The notes beneath the pieces are model-generated. The model was not told the origin of the DNA, did no database searches, and saw only the letters and a program-made list of their open reading frames with translations. Shown piece by piece: positions 12,388 through 21,274 of a stretch of DNA of 64,000 bases. The translations under genes and the position numbers were made by a program. Each line of letters opens with the position of its first letter. The stretch's first letter is position 1. The DNA comes from Variovorax sp. PAMC 28711 (lineage in GTDB: Bacteria; Pseudomonadota; Gammaproteobacteria; Burkholderiales; Burkholderiaceae_C): positions 2,409,001-2,473,000 of the forward strand of contig NZ_CP014517.1 in assembly GCF_001577265.1 (NCBI RefSeq), written 5' to 3'.

Positions 12388-13875
12388 ATGACACGCATCG
12401 AATCTCCATCGTTTCGCCCCGTGCCGCTGGCCTGCAGCCTCGTGGCGCTCGCGTGCCTGGCCGGCTGCATCAACCTCGCGCCCGACTACGCCCGCCCGGC
12501 CGCGCCGGTGCCGGCGGCGTGGCAAAGCCGCAGCGACGCGGTGGCACCCGCCGCGGCCGGCGAGGCGACCGCGCTCGACACCCGCTGGCAGGATTTCTTC
12601 ACCGACGACAAGCTGCGCCGCACGGTGGCTTTGGCACTGGAAAGCAACCGCGACCTGCGCGTGGCGGCGCTCAACATCGAGCGCGCGCGAGCCGAGTACG
12701 GCATCACGCGCTCGGCGCTGTTCCCGGTCATCGACGCGGGCGCCGGCGGCAGCCGCTCGCGCACGCCGGGCAGCCTGTCGACCAGCGGCGCGTCGCGCGT
12801 CGCGTCGCAATACAGCGCCGACCTCGGGTTGACGAGCTACGAGCTTGACCTGTTCGGCCGGGTGCGCAACCTGGGCGAATCGGCGCTGCAGAGCTACCTC
12901 GGCACCGAAGAATCGCGGCGCAGCACGCAGATCAGCCTGGTCGCGTCGGTGGCGACCGCCTGGTTGCAGCTCGCGGCCGATGAGCAGCGCCTGCAGCTCG
13001 CGCGCAACACGCTGGAAAGCCAGCGCAAGTCCTACGACCTCATTGAGCGCAGCCACGCGCTGGGCGCGCAGTCGGGCCTGGCGCTCGCGCAGTCGCAGAG
13101 CACGGTCGATGCGGCGCGTGCCGATGCGGCCGCGTTCGACAGCCTGGTCGAGCAGGATCGCAACGCGCTGACGCTGCTGGTCGGCACCCTGCCGCCCGAC
13201 GACCTGTTGCCGCAGGGCGGCACCGTTGCCGCAGCGGCGCCGGTCGCCCGGCTGCTGGCTCCGCCGGCCGACCTGCCTTCGAGCGTGCTGCAGCAGCGGC
13301 CCGATGTGCTGGCGGCCGAGCGCGCACTGCAGGCGAGCAACGCGGACATCGGCGCGGCGCGGGCGGCCTTCTTTCCGCGCATCGCGCTCACCGCTTCGGC
13401 CGGCACCGCGAGCAGCAGCCTGTCGGGCCTGTTCAAGAGCGGCAGCAAGGCCTGGAGCTTCGCACCCTCGGTCAGCGTGCCGATCTTCGACGGCGGCTTC
13501 AACCGCGCCAACCTGCGCGTGGCCGAGGCGCAGCAGCAGATCCAGCTCGCGAACTACGAGAAGACGCTGCAGACCGCATTTCGCGAGGTTGCCGATGCGC
13601 TGGCGGAGCGTCGCACCATGGCCGAGCGGCTCAGTGCGCAGCAGTCGCTGCTGGCGGCCAGCGCGCGCAGCTTCGAGCTGTCGCAGGCCTTGTTCCGCAG
13701 CGGCCGCGCCGGCTATCTCGACGTGCTCGACGCCCAGCGCTCGCTGTATTCGGCGCAGCAGACGCTGATCGGCCTGCAACTCACCGAGCAGGCCAACCGG
13801 CTCGTCATCTACAAGGTGCTGGGCGGCGGCTGGAGCGCGTCGGCGCCTGAAACGGCGGCCCGGCCCGCGGGCTGA
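12388..13875 (+). CDS. outer-membrane efflux channel lipoprotein (OprM/NodT family)
   Basis: TolC-like outer-membrane exit duct for the RND pump. The start chosen is the ATG at 12388, one base after the pump stop, giving 495 residues; an upstream in-frame ATG at 12358 would overlap the pump gene. The signal peptide ends in L-A-G-C with lipidated Cys27, followed by the N-L-A-P-D-Y-A-R-P opening characteristic of OprM-type channels. Two internal repeats carry long Ala/Arg/Gln-rich helices, including the [12 protein letters not shown] motif. It is the last gene of the operon. Confidence 0.93.
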   Translation: MTRIESPSFRPVPLACSLVALACLAGCINLAPDYARPAAPVPAAWQSRSDAVAPAAAGEATALDTRWQDFFTDDKLRRTVALALESNRDLRVAALNIERARAEYGITRSALFPVIDAGAGGSRSRTPGSLSTSGASRVASQYSADLGLTSYELDLFGRVRNLGESALQSYLGTEESRRSTQISLVASVATAWLQLAADEQRLQLARNTLESQRKSYDLIERSHALGAQSGLALAQSQSTVDAARADAAAFDSLVEQDRNALTLLVGTLPPDDLLPQGGTVAAAAPVARLLAPPADLPSSVLQQRPDVLAAERALQASNADIGAARAAFFPRIALTASAGTASSSLSGLFKSGSKAWSFAPSVSVPIFDGGFNRANLRVAEAQQQIQLANYEKTLQTAFREVADALAERRTMAERLSAQQSLLAASARSFELSQALFRSGRAGYLDVLDAQRSLYSAQQTLIGLQLTEQANRLVIYKVLGGGWSASAPETAARPAG

Positions 13876-13885
13876 GCGCAGCCGC

Positions 13886-13891
13886 GATAAT
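13886..13891 (+). promoter_or_regulatory. putative -10 element before leuS
   Basis: GATAAT lies 43 nt before the leuS ATG in the 59-bp gap after the efflux operon, followed by a GC-rich palindrome (CCCGGCGCCGGG). A matching -35 box is not obvious. Similar TACAAT/CACAAT boxes followed by C/G-rich sequence precede several other genes here. Confidence 0.35.
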
Positions 13892-13934
13892 CCCGGGGTT
13901 CCCGGCCACCCGGCGCCGGGCTCCAGTGAACGCC

Positions 13935-16574
13935 ATGAACCCCAGCTACAAACCCAGCGAAGTCGAGTCGGCCGCCCAGGCCCAATGGACCGCTGTCGAC
14001 GCCTACCGCGTGACCGAAGACGCGAGCAAGAAGAAGTACTACGCCTGCTCGATGCTGCCCTACCCCAGCGGCAAGCTGCACATGGGCCACGTGCGCAACT
14101 ACACCATCAACGACATGCTGGCGCGCTACCTGCGCATGTCGGGCTACAACGTGCTCATGCCCATGGGCTGGGACGCTTTCGGCCTGCCCGCCGAAAACGC
14201 CGCCATCAAGAACGGTGTGCCGCCCGCGAAGTGGACCCACGAGAACATCGACTACATGCGCAGCCAGCTGCAGGCGATGGGGCTGGCGATCGACTGGAGT
14301 CGCGAGATCGCGACCTGCGATCCGGGCTACTACAAGTGGAACCAGTGGCTCTTTTTGAAGATGCTCGAAAACGGCATCGCCTACCGCAAGACGCAGGTCG
14401 TCAACTGGGACCCGGTTGACCAGACCGTGCTGGCCAACGAGCAGGTGATCGACGGTAAGGGTTGGCGCACCGGTGCCACGGTCGAGCGCCGCGAGATCCC
14501 CGGCTACTACCTCAAGATCAGCGACTACGCGCCCGAACTGCTCGAGCACACACAGACCAAGCTGCCGGGCTGGCCCGAACGCGTCAAGCTGATGCAGGAG
14601 AACTGGATCGGCAAGAGCGAAGGCGTGCGCTTCGCGTTCCCGCACGACATCCGCGGCGACGACGGCCAGGCGATCCAGGACGGCCGCATGTACGTGTTCA
14701 CCACGCGCGCCGACACGATCATGGGCGTGACCTTCTGCGCCGTCGCGCCCGAGCATCCGCTCGCGCTGCACGCCGCCAAGACGAACCCCGCCGTGGCGGC
14801 GTTCATCGAAGACGTCAAGGGCGGCGGCACGACCGAGGCCGAACTCGCCACGCAGGAAAAGAAGGGCGTCGACACCGGCCTCGTGGTGCGGCATCCGATC
14901 ACCGACGAGCCGGTCCCGCTGTGGGTCGGCAACTACGTGCTCATCGGCTACGGCGACGGCGCCGTGATGGGCGTGCCCGCGCACGACGAGCGCGACTTCG
15001 CCTTCGCGAACAAGTACGGCATCGAGATCATCCAGGTCGTGCTGGTCGACGACGAGCCGCATTTCGACTACCACCGGTGGCAGGACTGGTACGGCGACAA
15101 GACGCGCGGCGTCACCATCAACTCCGACAATTTCAGCGGCATGTCCTTCAAGGAAGCGGTCGCGGCGGTCGCCCATGCGCTGCAGCACAAGGGCCTCGGC
15201 GAACTGCAGACGACCTGGCGACTGCGCGACTGGGGCGTGAGCCGCCAGCGCTACTGGGGCACGCCGATCCCGATCATCCATTGCGACGAACACGGCGCGG
15301 TGCCGGTGCCGGAGAAAGACCTGCCGGTCGTGCTGCCGACCGATTGCGTACCCGACGGCTCGGGCAATCCGCTCCTGAAGCACGAAGGTTTCCACGCCGG
15401 CGTGGTGTGCCCGGTGTGCGGCCAACCCGCGCGCCGCGAGACCGACACGATGGACACCTTCGTCGATTCATCGTGGTACTTCATGCGCTACTGCGACCCG
15501 AAGCTGGACACGGCCATGGTCGGCGAGGGCGCGAGATACTGGATGCCGATGGACCAGTACATCGGCGGCATCGAGCACGCGATCCTGCATCTGCTCTACG
15601 CCCGTTTCTGGACCAAAGTGATGCGCGACCTCGGCCTGGTGACGGTCGACGAGCCCTTCGCCAAGCTGCTGACCCAGGGCATGGTGCTCAACCACATCTA
15701 CTACAAGCGCGGTGCGTCGGGCGGCAAGGACTACTTTCCGCCGCTCGAAGTGACGCCGGTGCTCGACGCGGCCGGCCGCATCACCGGCGGCACGCTGGCC
15801 GACGGCACGACCGTCGAATACGGCGGCGTCGGCAAGATGGGCAAGAGCGAACGCAACGGCGTCGACCCGCAGGACCTGATTGAAAAATACGGCGCCGACA
15901 CCGCGCGGCTGTACACGATGTTCACCGCGCCGCCCGAGGCCACGCTGGAGTGGAACGACGCCGCGGTCGAAGGCAGCTCGCGCTTCCTGCGCCGCGTCTG
16001 GAACTTCGGCGTCGCGCTCCAGGCGAGCGCCGCGCCCGCCGGTGGAAAGGGCGCGGCACCCGTTTTCGGCAAGGGCGCCCAGGCGCTGCGTCGCGAAGTG
16101 CACACGGTGCTGCGCCAGGTCGACTACGACTACCAGCGCATGCAATACAACACGGTGGTGTCGGGCGCGATGAAGCTGTTGAACGCGCTCGAGGGCTTCA
16201 AGCCCGATGGCAGTCCCGGCGATGCGGCCGCCGTGCGCGAAGGCTTCGGCATCCTGCTGCGCTGCCTCTATCCGGCCACGCCGCACATCACGCACCAGCT
16301 CTGGCGCGAACTCGGCTACGTCGACGCGTCGGGCGACCTGCTCGATGCGCCCTGGCCGGTGGTCGATGTCGCTGCGCTCGTGCAAGACGAGATCGACATG
16401 ATGCTGCAGATCAACGGCAAGCTGCGCGGCTCGGTGAGCGTGCCGGCCGGTGCGTCGAAGCAGGAGATCGAAGCGCTGGTGCTGGCCAGCGAGGTGTTCG
16501 CGACGCACGCCGAAGGCGCAGCCGTCAAACGCGTGATCGTCGTGCCCGGTCGTCTCGTCAACGTTGTCCTTTGA
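13935..16574 (+). CDS. leuS: leucyl-tRNA synthetase
   Basis: Charges tRNA-Leu; class I synthetase with an editing (CP1) domain. The ATG at 13935 ([10 protein letters not shown]) gives 879 residues; a GTG three codons upstream is an alternative start. The HIGH motif appears as H-M-G-H at residues 49-52 after P-Y-P-S-G-K-L. The editing domain contains the F-T-T-R-A-D-T and D-E-R-D-F segments. The signature KMSKS loop reads K-M-G-K-S, a Ser-to-Gly variant, within [13 protein letters not shown]. The C-terminus has the anticodon-binding helices and the L-Q-I-N-G-K-L-R-G motif. lptE starts 8 bp downstream. Confidence 0.97.
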   Translation: MNPSYKPSEVESAAQAQWTAVDAYRVTEDASKKKYYACSMLPYPSGKLHMGHVRNYTINDMLARYLRMSGYNVLMPMGWDAFGLPAENAAIKNGVPPAKWTHENIDYMRSQLQAMGLAIDWSREIATCDPGYYKWNQWLFLKMLENGIAYRKTQVVNWDPVDQTVLANEQVIDGKGWRTGATVERREIPGYYLKISDYAPELLEHTQTKLPGWPERVKLMQENWIGKSEGVRFAFPHDIRGDDGQAIQDGRMYVFTTRADTIMGVTFCAVAPEHPLALHAAKTNPAVAAFIEDVKGGGTTEAELATQEKKGVDTGLVVRHPITDEPVPLWVGNYVLIGYGDGAVMGVPAHDERDFAFANKYGIEIIQVVLVDDEPHFDYHRWQDWYGDKTRGVTINSDNFSGMSFKEAVAAVAHALQHKGLGELQTTWRLRDWGVSRQRYWGTPIPIIHCDEHGAVPVPEKDLPVVLPTDCVPDGSGNPLLKHEGFHAGVVCPVCGQPARRETDTMDTFVDSSWYFMRYCDPKLDTAMVGEGARYWMPMDQYIGGIEHAILHLLYARFWTKVMRDLGLVTVDEPFAKLLTQGMVLNHIYYKRGASGGKDYFPPLEVTPVLDAAGRITGGTLADGTTVEYGGVGKMGKSERNGVDPQDLIEKYGADTARLYTMFTAPPEATLEWNDAAVEGSSRFLRRVWNFGVALQASAAPAGGKGAAPVFGKGAQALRREVHTVLRQVDYDYQRMQYNTVVSGAMKLLNALEGFKPDGSPGDAAAVREGFGILLRCLYPATPHITHQLWRELGYVDASGDLLDAPWPVVDVAALVQDEIDMMLQINGKLRGSVSVPAGASKQEIEALVLASEVFATHAEGAAVKRVIVVPGRLVNVVL

Positions 16575-16582
16575 TCGGTCCC

Positions 16583-17113
16583 ATGAAAGCCACCTCACTC
16601 CCTACGCGCCGCGGCGCGCTCGCCCTTCTCGGCGTTCCGTTGCTCGCGTTGGCGGGTTGCGGCTTCGAGCTGCGCAAGCCGCCGGTGTTCGCGTTCAAGA
16701 CCATTTCGGTGCGGGGCTCGTCGGCCACGGTGAACATGATCCGCCGCAACCTGCGCGCGGCCGGCACGGTCACCGTCGTCGATGCCGGGCCGGCGGGCAC
16801 GCTCGATACCGCGATCGCGGCGGACGCGATCGTCGAAGTGCTGGCCGAGGAGCGGGGTCGCAACGTGGTGTCGACCAACACCTCGGGGCTGGTCCGCGAC
16901 CTCGAGCTGAGCTTGCGTTTCCGCTTCAAGGTGGTGACGCCCGGCGGCAAGGAGCTGCTCGGCCCCACCACCATCGAGCAGCGCCGCGACCTGACCTACA
17001 ACGAGACCAATGCGATCGCCAAAGAGAGCGAAGCCGAATTGCTTTACCGCGACATGCAGAGCGATGTGGCGCAGCAGGTGGTGCGCCGTCTCGGTGCCGT
17101 GAAGCAACTCTGA
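16583..17113 (+). CDS. lptE: LPS-assembly lipoprotein LptE
   Basis: Outer-membrane lipoprotein that plugs the LptD barrel and helps deliver LPS to the cell surface. The start at 16583 gives 176 residues; the frame extends further upstream only as a shadow of leuS. The signal peptide ends L-A-L-A-G-C-G-F, a standard lipobox, and G-C-G-F-x-L-R is the typical LptE opening. A short N-terminal strand, a central helix (V-N-M-I-R-R-N-L-R) and a C-terminal V-A-Q-Q-V-V-R-R-L helix fit the family. Position between leuS and holA is the classic lptE location in proteobacteria. Confidence 0.92.
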   Translation: MKATSLPTRRGALALLGVPLLALAGCGFELRKPPVFAFKTISVRGSSATVNMIRRNLRAAGTVTVVDAGPAGTLDTAIAADAIVEVLAEERGRNVVSTNTSGLVRDLELSLRFRFKVVTPGGKELLGPTTIEQRRDLTYNETNAIAKESEAELLYRDMQSDVAQQVVRRLGAVKQL

Positions 17114-17125
17114 CCGCCTGAAGCG

Positions 17126-18193
17126 ATGCAACTCGCCGCAGCCCAGCTCACCGGGCACTTGCAGCAGGGACTGCGCTCGCTCTACACCCTGCACGGCGAC
17201 GAGCCGCTCCTCGCGCAAGAGGCCGCCGATGCGATTCGCGCGGTGGCGCGCACGCAGGGCTACACCGAGCGCAGCAGCTACACCGTGGCGGGTGCGCATT
17301 TCGACTGGAGCGCCGTGCTGGCCGCCGGCGGTTCGCTGAGTCTCTTCGCCGACAAGCAGATCGTCGAGATTCGCGTCCCGTCGGGCAAGCCGGGCAAGGA
17401 CGGCAGCGCGGCGCTTCAGCACATCGCCGAGCAGGCGCGCGGCAACGACAGCACGCTCACGCTCGTCATGCTGCCGCGGCTGGACAAGGCGACGCGAACC
17501 GGCGCGTGGTTTTCCGCGCTCGAGAACAACGGCGTGAGCCTGCAGGTCGATCCGGTCGAGCGCGCCGCGCTGCCGCAGTGGATCGCGCAACGTCTGGCCA
17601 CGCAGAACCAGCGCGTGAAGGCCGGCGACGAAGGACAGCGCACGCTGCAGTTCTTCGCGGACCGCGTGGAGGGCAACCTGCTGGCTGCGCACCAGGAAAT
17701 CCAGAAACTCGCGTTGCTGCATCCGGCAGGTGAGCTGAGCTGGGAACAGGTCGAAGGCGCGGTCAACAACGTGGCGCGCTACGACGTGTTCAAGCTGTCC
17801 GAAGCGGTGCTCGGCGGCAACCCGGTGCGCGTGGCGCGCATGCTCGACGGCCTGCGCGCCGAGGGCGAGGCCGAGGTGCTGGTGCACTACACGCTGGCCG
17901 AAGACATTCGCGCGCTCAAGCGCGTGAAAGACGCCATGGCCGCCGGCCGCCCGCTGCCGATGGCGCTGCGCGAGAACCGCATCTGGGGACCGCGCGAGCG
18001 CGCCTTCGAGCGGGTGCTGCCGCGCATGGACGATCGGCTGCTGGCGCGCCTGCTGCGCGCCGCGCACGTGGTCGACGGCATCGTCAAGGGCTTGAAGCAG
18101 CCCGACTGGCCGGCCAACGGCTGGCAGGCGCTGCAGCGGCTCGCGCTGATGCTGTGCCGCGCCTGCGCCAACGCACCGCCTAGCGGACGTTGA
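17126..18193 (+). CDS. holA: DNA polymerase III subunit delta
   Basis: Clamp-loader subunit that opens the beta sliding clamp. The 355-residue protein has the HolA layout: an N-terminal AAA-like domain starting with a clamp-binding region (S-L-Y-T-L-H-G-D-E-P-L-L near residue 19), a helical middle domain, and a C-terminal collar domain ending in helices with Q-P-D-W and L-A-L-M-L-C. It lies 12 bp after lptE in the same orientation. Its last 14 bases overlap the 3' end of the convergent oxidase gene, leaving no room for a conventional terminator. Confidence 0.94.
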   Translation: MQLAAAQLTGHLQQGLRSLYTLHGDEPLLAQEAADAIRAVARTQGYTERSSYTVAGAHFDWSAVLAAGGSLSLFADKQIVEIRVPSGKPGKDGSAALQHIAEQARGNDSTLTLVMLPRLDKATRTGAWFSALENNGVSLQVDPVERAALPQWIAQRLATQNQRVKAGDEGQRTLQFFADRVEGNLLAAHQEIQKLALLHPAGELSWEQVEGAVNNVARYDVFKLSEAVLGGNPVRVARMLDGLRAEGEAEVLVHYTLAEDIRALKRVKDAMAAGRPLPMALRENRIWGPRERAFERVLPRMDDRLLARLLRAAHVVDGIVKGLKQPDWPANGWQALQRLALMLCRACANAPPSGR

Positions 18194-20147
18194 TCGTCCG
18201 CGCCACGCTCGGCACGCCTTGGGCGTCGAGCGCGAACAGCATGTAGTTGCCGGGCAGCAGCACGCCGCGTTCTGTCGGGATCGTCAGCGCGTAGTCCCCC
18301 GTCGCGCCCGTGAAGCTCACCGGGATGCGCCGTTGATCGGTGTTGACCGAATGCGTCGCCGACGCCATGCGCACCAGCGCGAAATGGCTCACCGCGCGAT
18401 CCGTCTTCACCGCGATCACGCTGCCGTAGGTGGTGAGCGCGGGCGCCGCTGTGATGGCCGGTCGTTCGGCCAGCTTGCCGTTCGGCGTCAGCAGGTAGGG
18501 CGGCGTGAGGATCTCGGCGTTCGGATGGTTCGCGGCGCAGCCCGTGCCGCAGAGGCCGCCGCCGCCGGCCAGCACCCGGCCGTCGATCAGGAGCAGCGCC
18601 ACGCTGTGGTAGTTGCGCGGCACCTGCATCGGCCTCAGGGGCATGAAGGTCTCGGTGGCCGGATTCCACAGCTCGGGCGTCAGGACGGAGAAGTCGTCTG
18701 GCGTCGGACCGTGTTCGGTCATGCCGCCGATCACCACCACGTCGCCGTTGGGCAGCACCACGCTGTTCGAGAAGGTGCGGCCGTAGGCCATCGGTGCCAG
18801 TTTGCGCACCGTGGGGGGCTTCGGCGCGCCGGCTGAAATGTCGATGCTGTAGGCCGTCTTGAGCGGGATGCCGTAGTCGTGGCCCGGCGAGCCGGCCACT
18901 TTCAGGATCTTGTTCACGTCGTACATCACGGCGCCGCCGGTCATGGCGTAGGCGTCGTCGCCGCGCGGGCCGGCCTGGACGATCTTGCCGTTGCCGCGCG
19001 TGTCGATCCAGTGCATCGCCGCGCTCGGGCCGGCGTGGAACACCCAGCCGTCCGTCGAACCGAACAGCCACATGTGGTTGTCGGCGCGGAAATAGCCGCC
19101 GAGGTCGGGGCCGGCCAGCGGCGGGTCGTTGGCGTTGGCGGCCGAGGGCATGTCGGCAGGCACGTCGCTCAGCGTGCGCCAGGTCCGGGCCGACGCCGAC
19201 CAGACTTCGCCGTACTTGCCGCCCAGCGCGAGGCCGTTCCAGGAGCCGCCGACGAGGAACACCGACCCATCGGACATCGTGGTGCTGGACTGGTAGCCGC
19301 GCGCGATGTTCATCGACGACGCCCCGACCCAGCCGCCCAGCGACGGGTCGTACAGCGTGGTCTTGCCGCTGTCCCAGCCGCCGGTCACCATGAAGCTGCC
19401 ATCGGCCAGCATGCTGATGCCGGGGCACACCATGTTGTGGCCGGTTTCGGTCGCCATGCGGGGGGTGGCCGTTTGCGTCTGCGGATCGAACACGGCGGTG
19501 AGCGTGCGGCCGGTGATGTTGAGCCCGCCCATGCCGTCGTCGCTGCCCGCCGCCCACAACAGCAACTGGCCGTCGGGCAGGTTGGCGGCGGCGGCGGGGA
19601 CCAGCGTCAGCGGAATCGGGTCCGTCCACGGCTGCACGGCAGCGTTCGACTGCAGCGCCGTGTAACCGGCCGCGGTGAAGTGGTACACGACCGGCGCGAG
19701 CCACACGCCGTCCTTGCGCGTCGTGAGCGTCGCCGTCAGCGCTTCGCCTTGTGTCGGCAGGCCCTTCACGGTCGTCTCGCTGCCGGTGACGATGCCATCG
19801 TAGAGCGGGGTGGTCGACGAGGCGGATTCGATGCGCAGCGCGTAGTCGTCGCCCTCGGTCGGACCCCAGCTGAAGCGCACGTCGGCGCCGGGCAACTTGC
19901 TGTCCGCGGCGGGGCTGACGAGGGCCGCGGCGCGCGGCGCGGACGCTGCGGGGGTTGCGGGCGTGGTGGTCGGTGAGGAGGGCGACGTTGGCGCACCCGG
20001 TTCGGTGGCGGCGGGCGCGCCTGCCGTGCCGGTCGTGCCGGGGAGGAAGCCGATACCGCTGGCACCGCCGCCACCGCCGCAGGCGGCAAGAAGCAATGCG
20101 GGCAAGAGGGCGAGGACTGGCAAGCGACTCGAAGGCGATGAGGTCAT
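18180..20147 (-). CDS. galactose-oxidase-type copper-radical enzyme, lipoprotein (paralogue 1)
   Basis: Predicted exported lipoprotein of 655 residues: signal peptide with lipobox L-L-A-A-C (Cys23), a Gly run, a Pro/Thr/Ser linker to about residue 70, a fibronectin-like region, a Kelch beta-propeller, and a C-terminal DUF1929 (galactose-oxidase-like early-set) domain. All cofactor residues of Fusarium galactose oxidase are seen: Cys241 and Tyr285 for the Cys-Tyr crosslink (44 apart, as in the enzyme), Trp303 for the stacking tryptophan, copper ligands Tyr513-His514, and His599 in T-H-S-V-N-T-D-Q-R-R-I-P. The family makes aldehydes from alcohols with H2O2 release; the substrate here is unknown. 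The start at 20147 is preferred because the longer frame overlaps the SCO gene. Last gene of the four-gene operon; its end overlaps holA. Confidence 0.88.
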   Translation of the reverse strand: MTSSPSSRLPVLALLPALLLAACGGGGGASGIGFLPGTTGTAGAPAATEPGAPTSPSSPTTTPATPAASAPRAAALVSPAADSKLPGADVRFSWGPTEGDDYALRIESASSTTPLYDGIVTGSETTVKGLPTQGEALTATLTTRKDGVWLAPVVYHFTAAGYTALQSNAAVQPWTDPIPLTLVPAAAANLPDGQLLLWAAGSDDGMGGLNITGRTLTAVFDPQTQTATPRMATETGHNMVCPGISMLADGSFMVTGGWDSGKTTLYDPSLGGWVGASSMNIARGYQSSTTMSDGSVFLVGGSWNGLALGGKYGEVWSASARTWRTLSDVPADMPSAANANDPPLAGPDLGGYFRADNHMWLFGSTDGWVFHAGPSAAMHWIDTRGNGKIVQAGPRGDDAYAMTGGAVMYDVNKILKVAGSPGHDYGIPLKTAYSIDISAGAPKPPTVRKLAPMAYGRTFSNSVVLPNGDVVVIGGMTEHGPTPDDFSVLTPELWNPATETFMPLRPMQVPRNYHSVALLLIDGRVLAGGGGLCGTGCAANHPNAEILTPPYLLTPNGKLAERPAITAAPALTTYGSVIAVKTDRAVSHFALVRMASATHSVNTDQRRIPVSFTGATGDYALTIPTERGVLLPGNYMLFALDAQGVPSVARTINVR

Positions 20148-20173
20148 GTGTGCGTCCCCTGAAGAGGCGCGCT

Positions 20174-20770
20174 TCAAGCCCGGAGTTGCTGGAGCGCGCC
20201 GAGCACTTCGGCAACCGGCGGCAGCCCGCTCGTGCGCCAGGCGAGACGGCCTTCGCGGTCGAACAGATGGAGTTCGGTGGTGTGGCGGTCGCCGGTGGTC
20301 TGGCCGCGCTTTCCGAGGAAATCGAGCATGCGGTCGAGGTCGTTCGCGGCGGGTGCTGCGGCGCTCCAGCGGGCATCGGCGCCGTACTGCTTCAGCCAGG
20401 CGCGCAGTGCCGCGGGCGAGTCACCGAGCGGGTCGATGCTGAGCGAGAGCAATCGCACGTCGCCCATCGACCGCGCAGCCAACCCCGCCTGCAACGAAGC
20501 GAACAATGCGCCCTGCAATGGGCACACGGCGCTGCAACCCGTGAACATGAGCTGCACAGCCGTGACACCGCCTTTCAACTGCTCGCCCAAAGGCAGTGAG
20601 CGGCCGTCGCTGCGAAGCAACTGGAGCGACGGTGGCGCGCTTCTCGGCCGAACCGGCCCCATGCCGTCCGACAGCGCGGCGCCGGTCCGGCTGCCCAATG
20701 CGACGAGTCCGGCCGCGGCGATGAGGCGTCGGCGCCGGCCGCAAAATGAGTCGGGGACGCGCGTGTTCAT
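20174..20770 (-). CDS. SCO1/SenC-family copper chaperone (thioredoxin fold)
   Basis: Exported copper chaperone of 198 residues starting at 20770, where its ATG overlaps the cytochrome stop (ATGA). The N-terminus has an R-R-R-R-L-I-A-A-A-G-L signal that could be Sec or Tat. The copper-binding pair is Cys79-x3-Cys83 in F-T-G-C-S-A-V-C-P-L, and the third ligand is most likely His163 in D-R-H-T-T-E-L-H. SCO proteins usually metallate the CuA site of cytochrome oxidase. Here there is no oxidase subunit gene nearby, and the flanking genes encode copper-radical enzymes, so a role in loading their copper is the likelier inference. The gap to the next gene is 26 bp. Confidence 0.88.
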   Translation of the reverse strand: MNTRVPDSFCGRRRRLIAAAGLVALGSRTGAALSDGMGPVRPRSAPPSLQLLRSDGRSLPLGEQLKGGVTAVQLMFTGCSAVCPLQGALFASLQAGLAARSMGDVRLLSLSIDPLGDSPAALRAWLKQYGADARWSAAAPAANDLDRMLDFLGKRGQTTGDRHTTELHLFDREGRLAWRTSGLPPVAEVLGALQQLRA

Positions 20771-21258
20771 GTCGGTTCCTGGGTGAGGTAAGTCCACAGC
20801 GCGTCGCAGCGCGCGTCGTCGATCTCGAAGCGCGGCATGACCCGCGGCAGCGTCACGTGCGCCGGATCGATACCGATGCGCAGGGCGCGGCAAAAGCCCG
20901 GCAGGTCGTAGGCGGTGGGCGGGCCGTTGCGGCGCGACAAGGTGGCTTGCAAGTGCGCGCGATCAAGGATCGGGCCCAGCGGCTGGGCCGTGATGGCCAC
21001 GGGCGACGCCGGGCCGGGTCCCATGTGGCACTGGCTGCAGCGCATGGCGCCGGCCGGCATCGGCGCGGCGTGCCCGGCCAAGATGCCGGCCAGCGGCTCC
21101 TGGCCGTCGAACAGCTGTCCGCCACGGGTCAGTTTGGCTTGCAGTGCCGACCGCTCCCGCCAGCCGTCGACGCCTGCAACCACGGCCACCGCCAGCAGCA
21201 TGGCGATGGTCAGTGCGAGCAGACCGCGCCACGGCGAGCGTGAGAGGTTCTTCGTCAT
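20767..21258 (-). CDS. membrane-anchored c-type cytochrome (single haem)
   Basis: A 163-residue protein with one N-terminal membrane span (about residues 12-30) and a periplasmic domain with one haem-binding C-S-Q-C-H at residues 74-78. Met141 (V-M-P-R-F-E-I) is a plausible sixth haem ligand. Spacing and length fit a small monohaem cytochrome c, although the family cannot be named precisely. It starts 16 bp after the stop of the upstream oxidase gene and overlaps the SCO gene by four bases. The context suggests it accepts electrons from, or supports, the copper-radical enzymes. This is an inference; these enzymes normally use oxygen. Confidence 0.85.
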   Translation of the reverse strand: MTKNLSRSPWRGLLALTIAMLLAVAVVAGVDGWRERSALQAKLTRGGQLFDGQEPLAGILAGHAAPMPAGAMRCSQCHMGPGPASPVAITAQPLGPILDRAHLQATLSRRNGPPTAYDLPGFCRALRIGIDPAHVTLPRVMPRFEIDDARCDALWTYLTQEPT

Positions 21259-21274
21259 GCAGCAGCCTTTTTCG

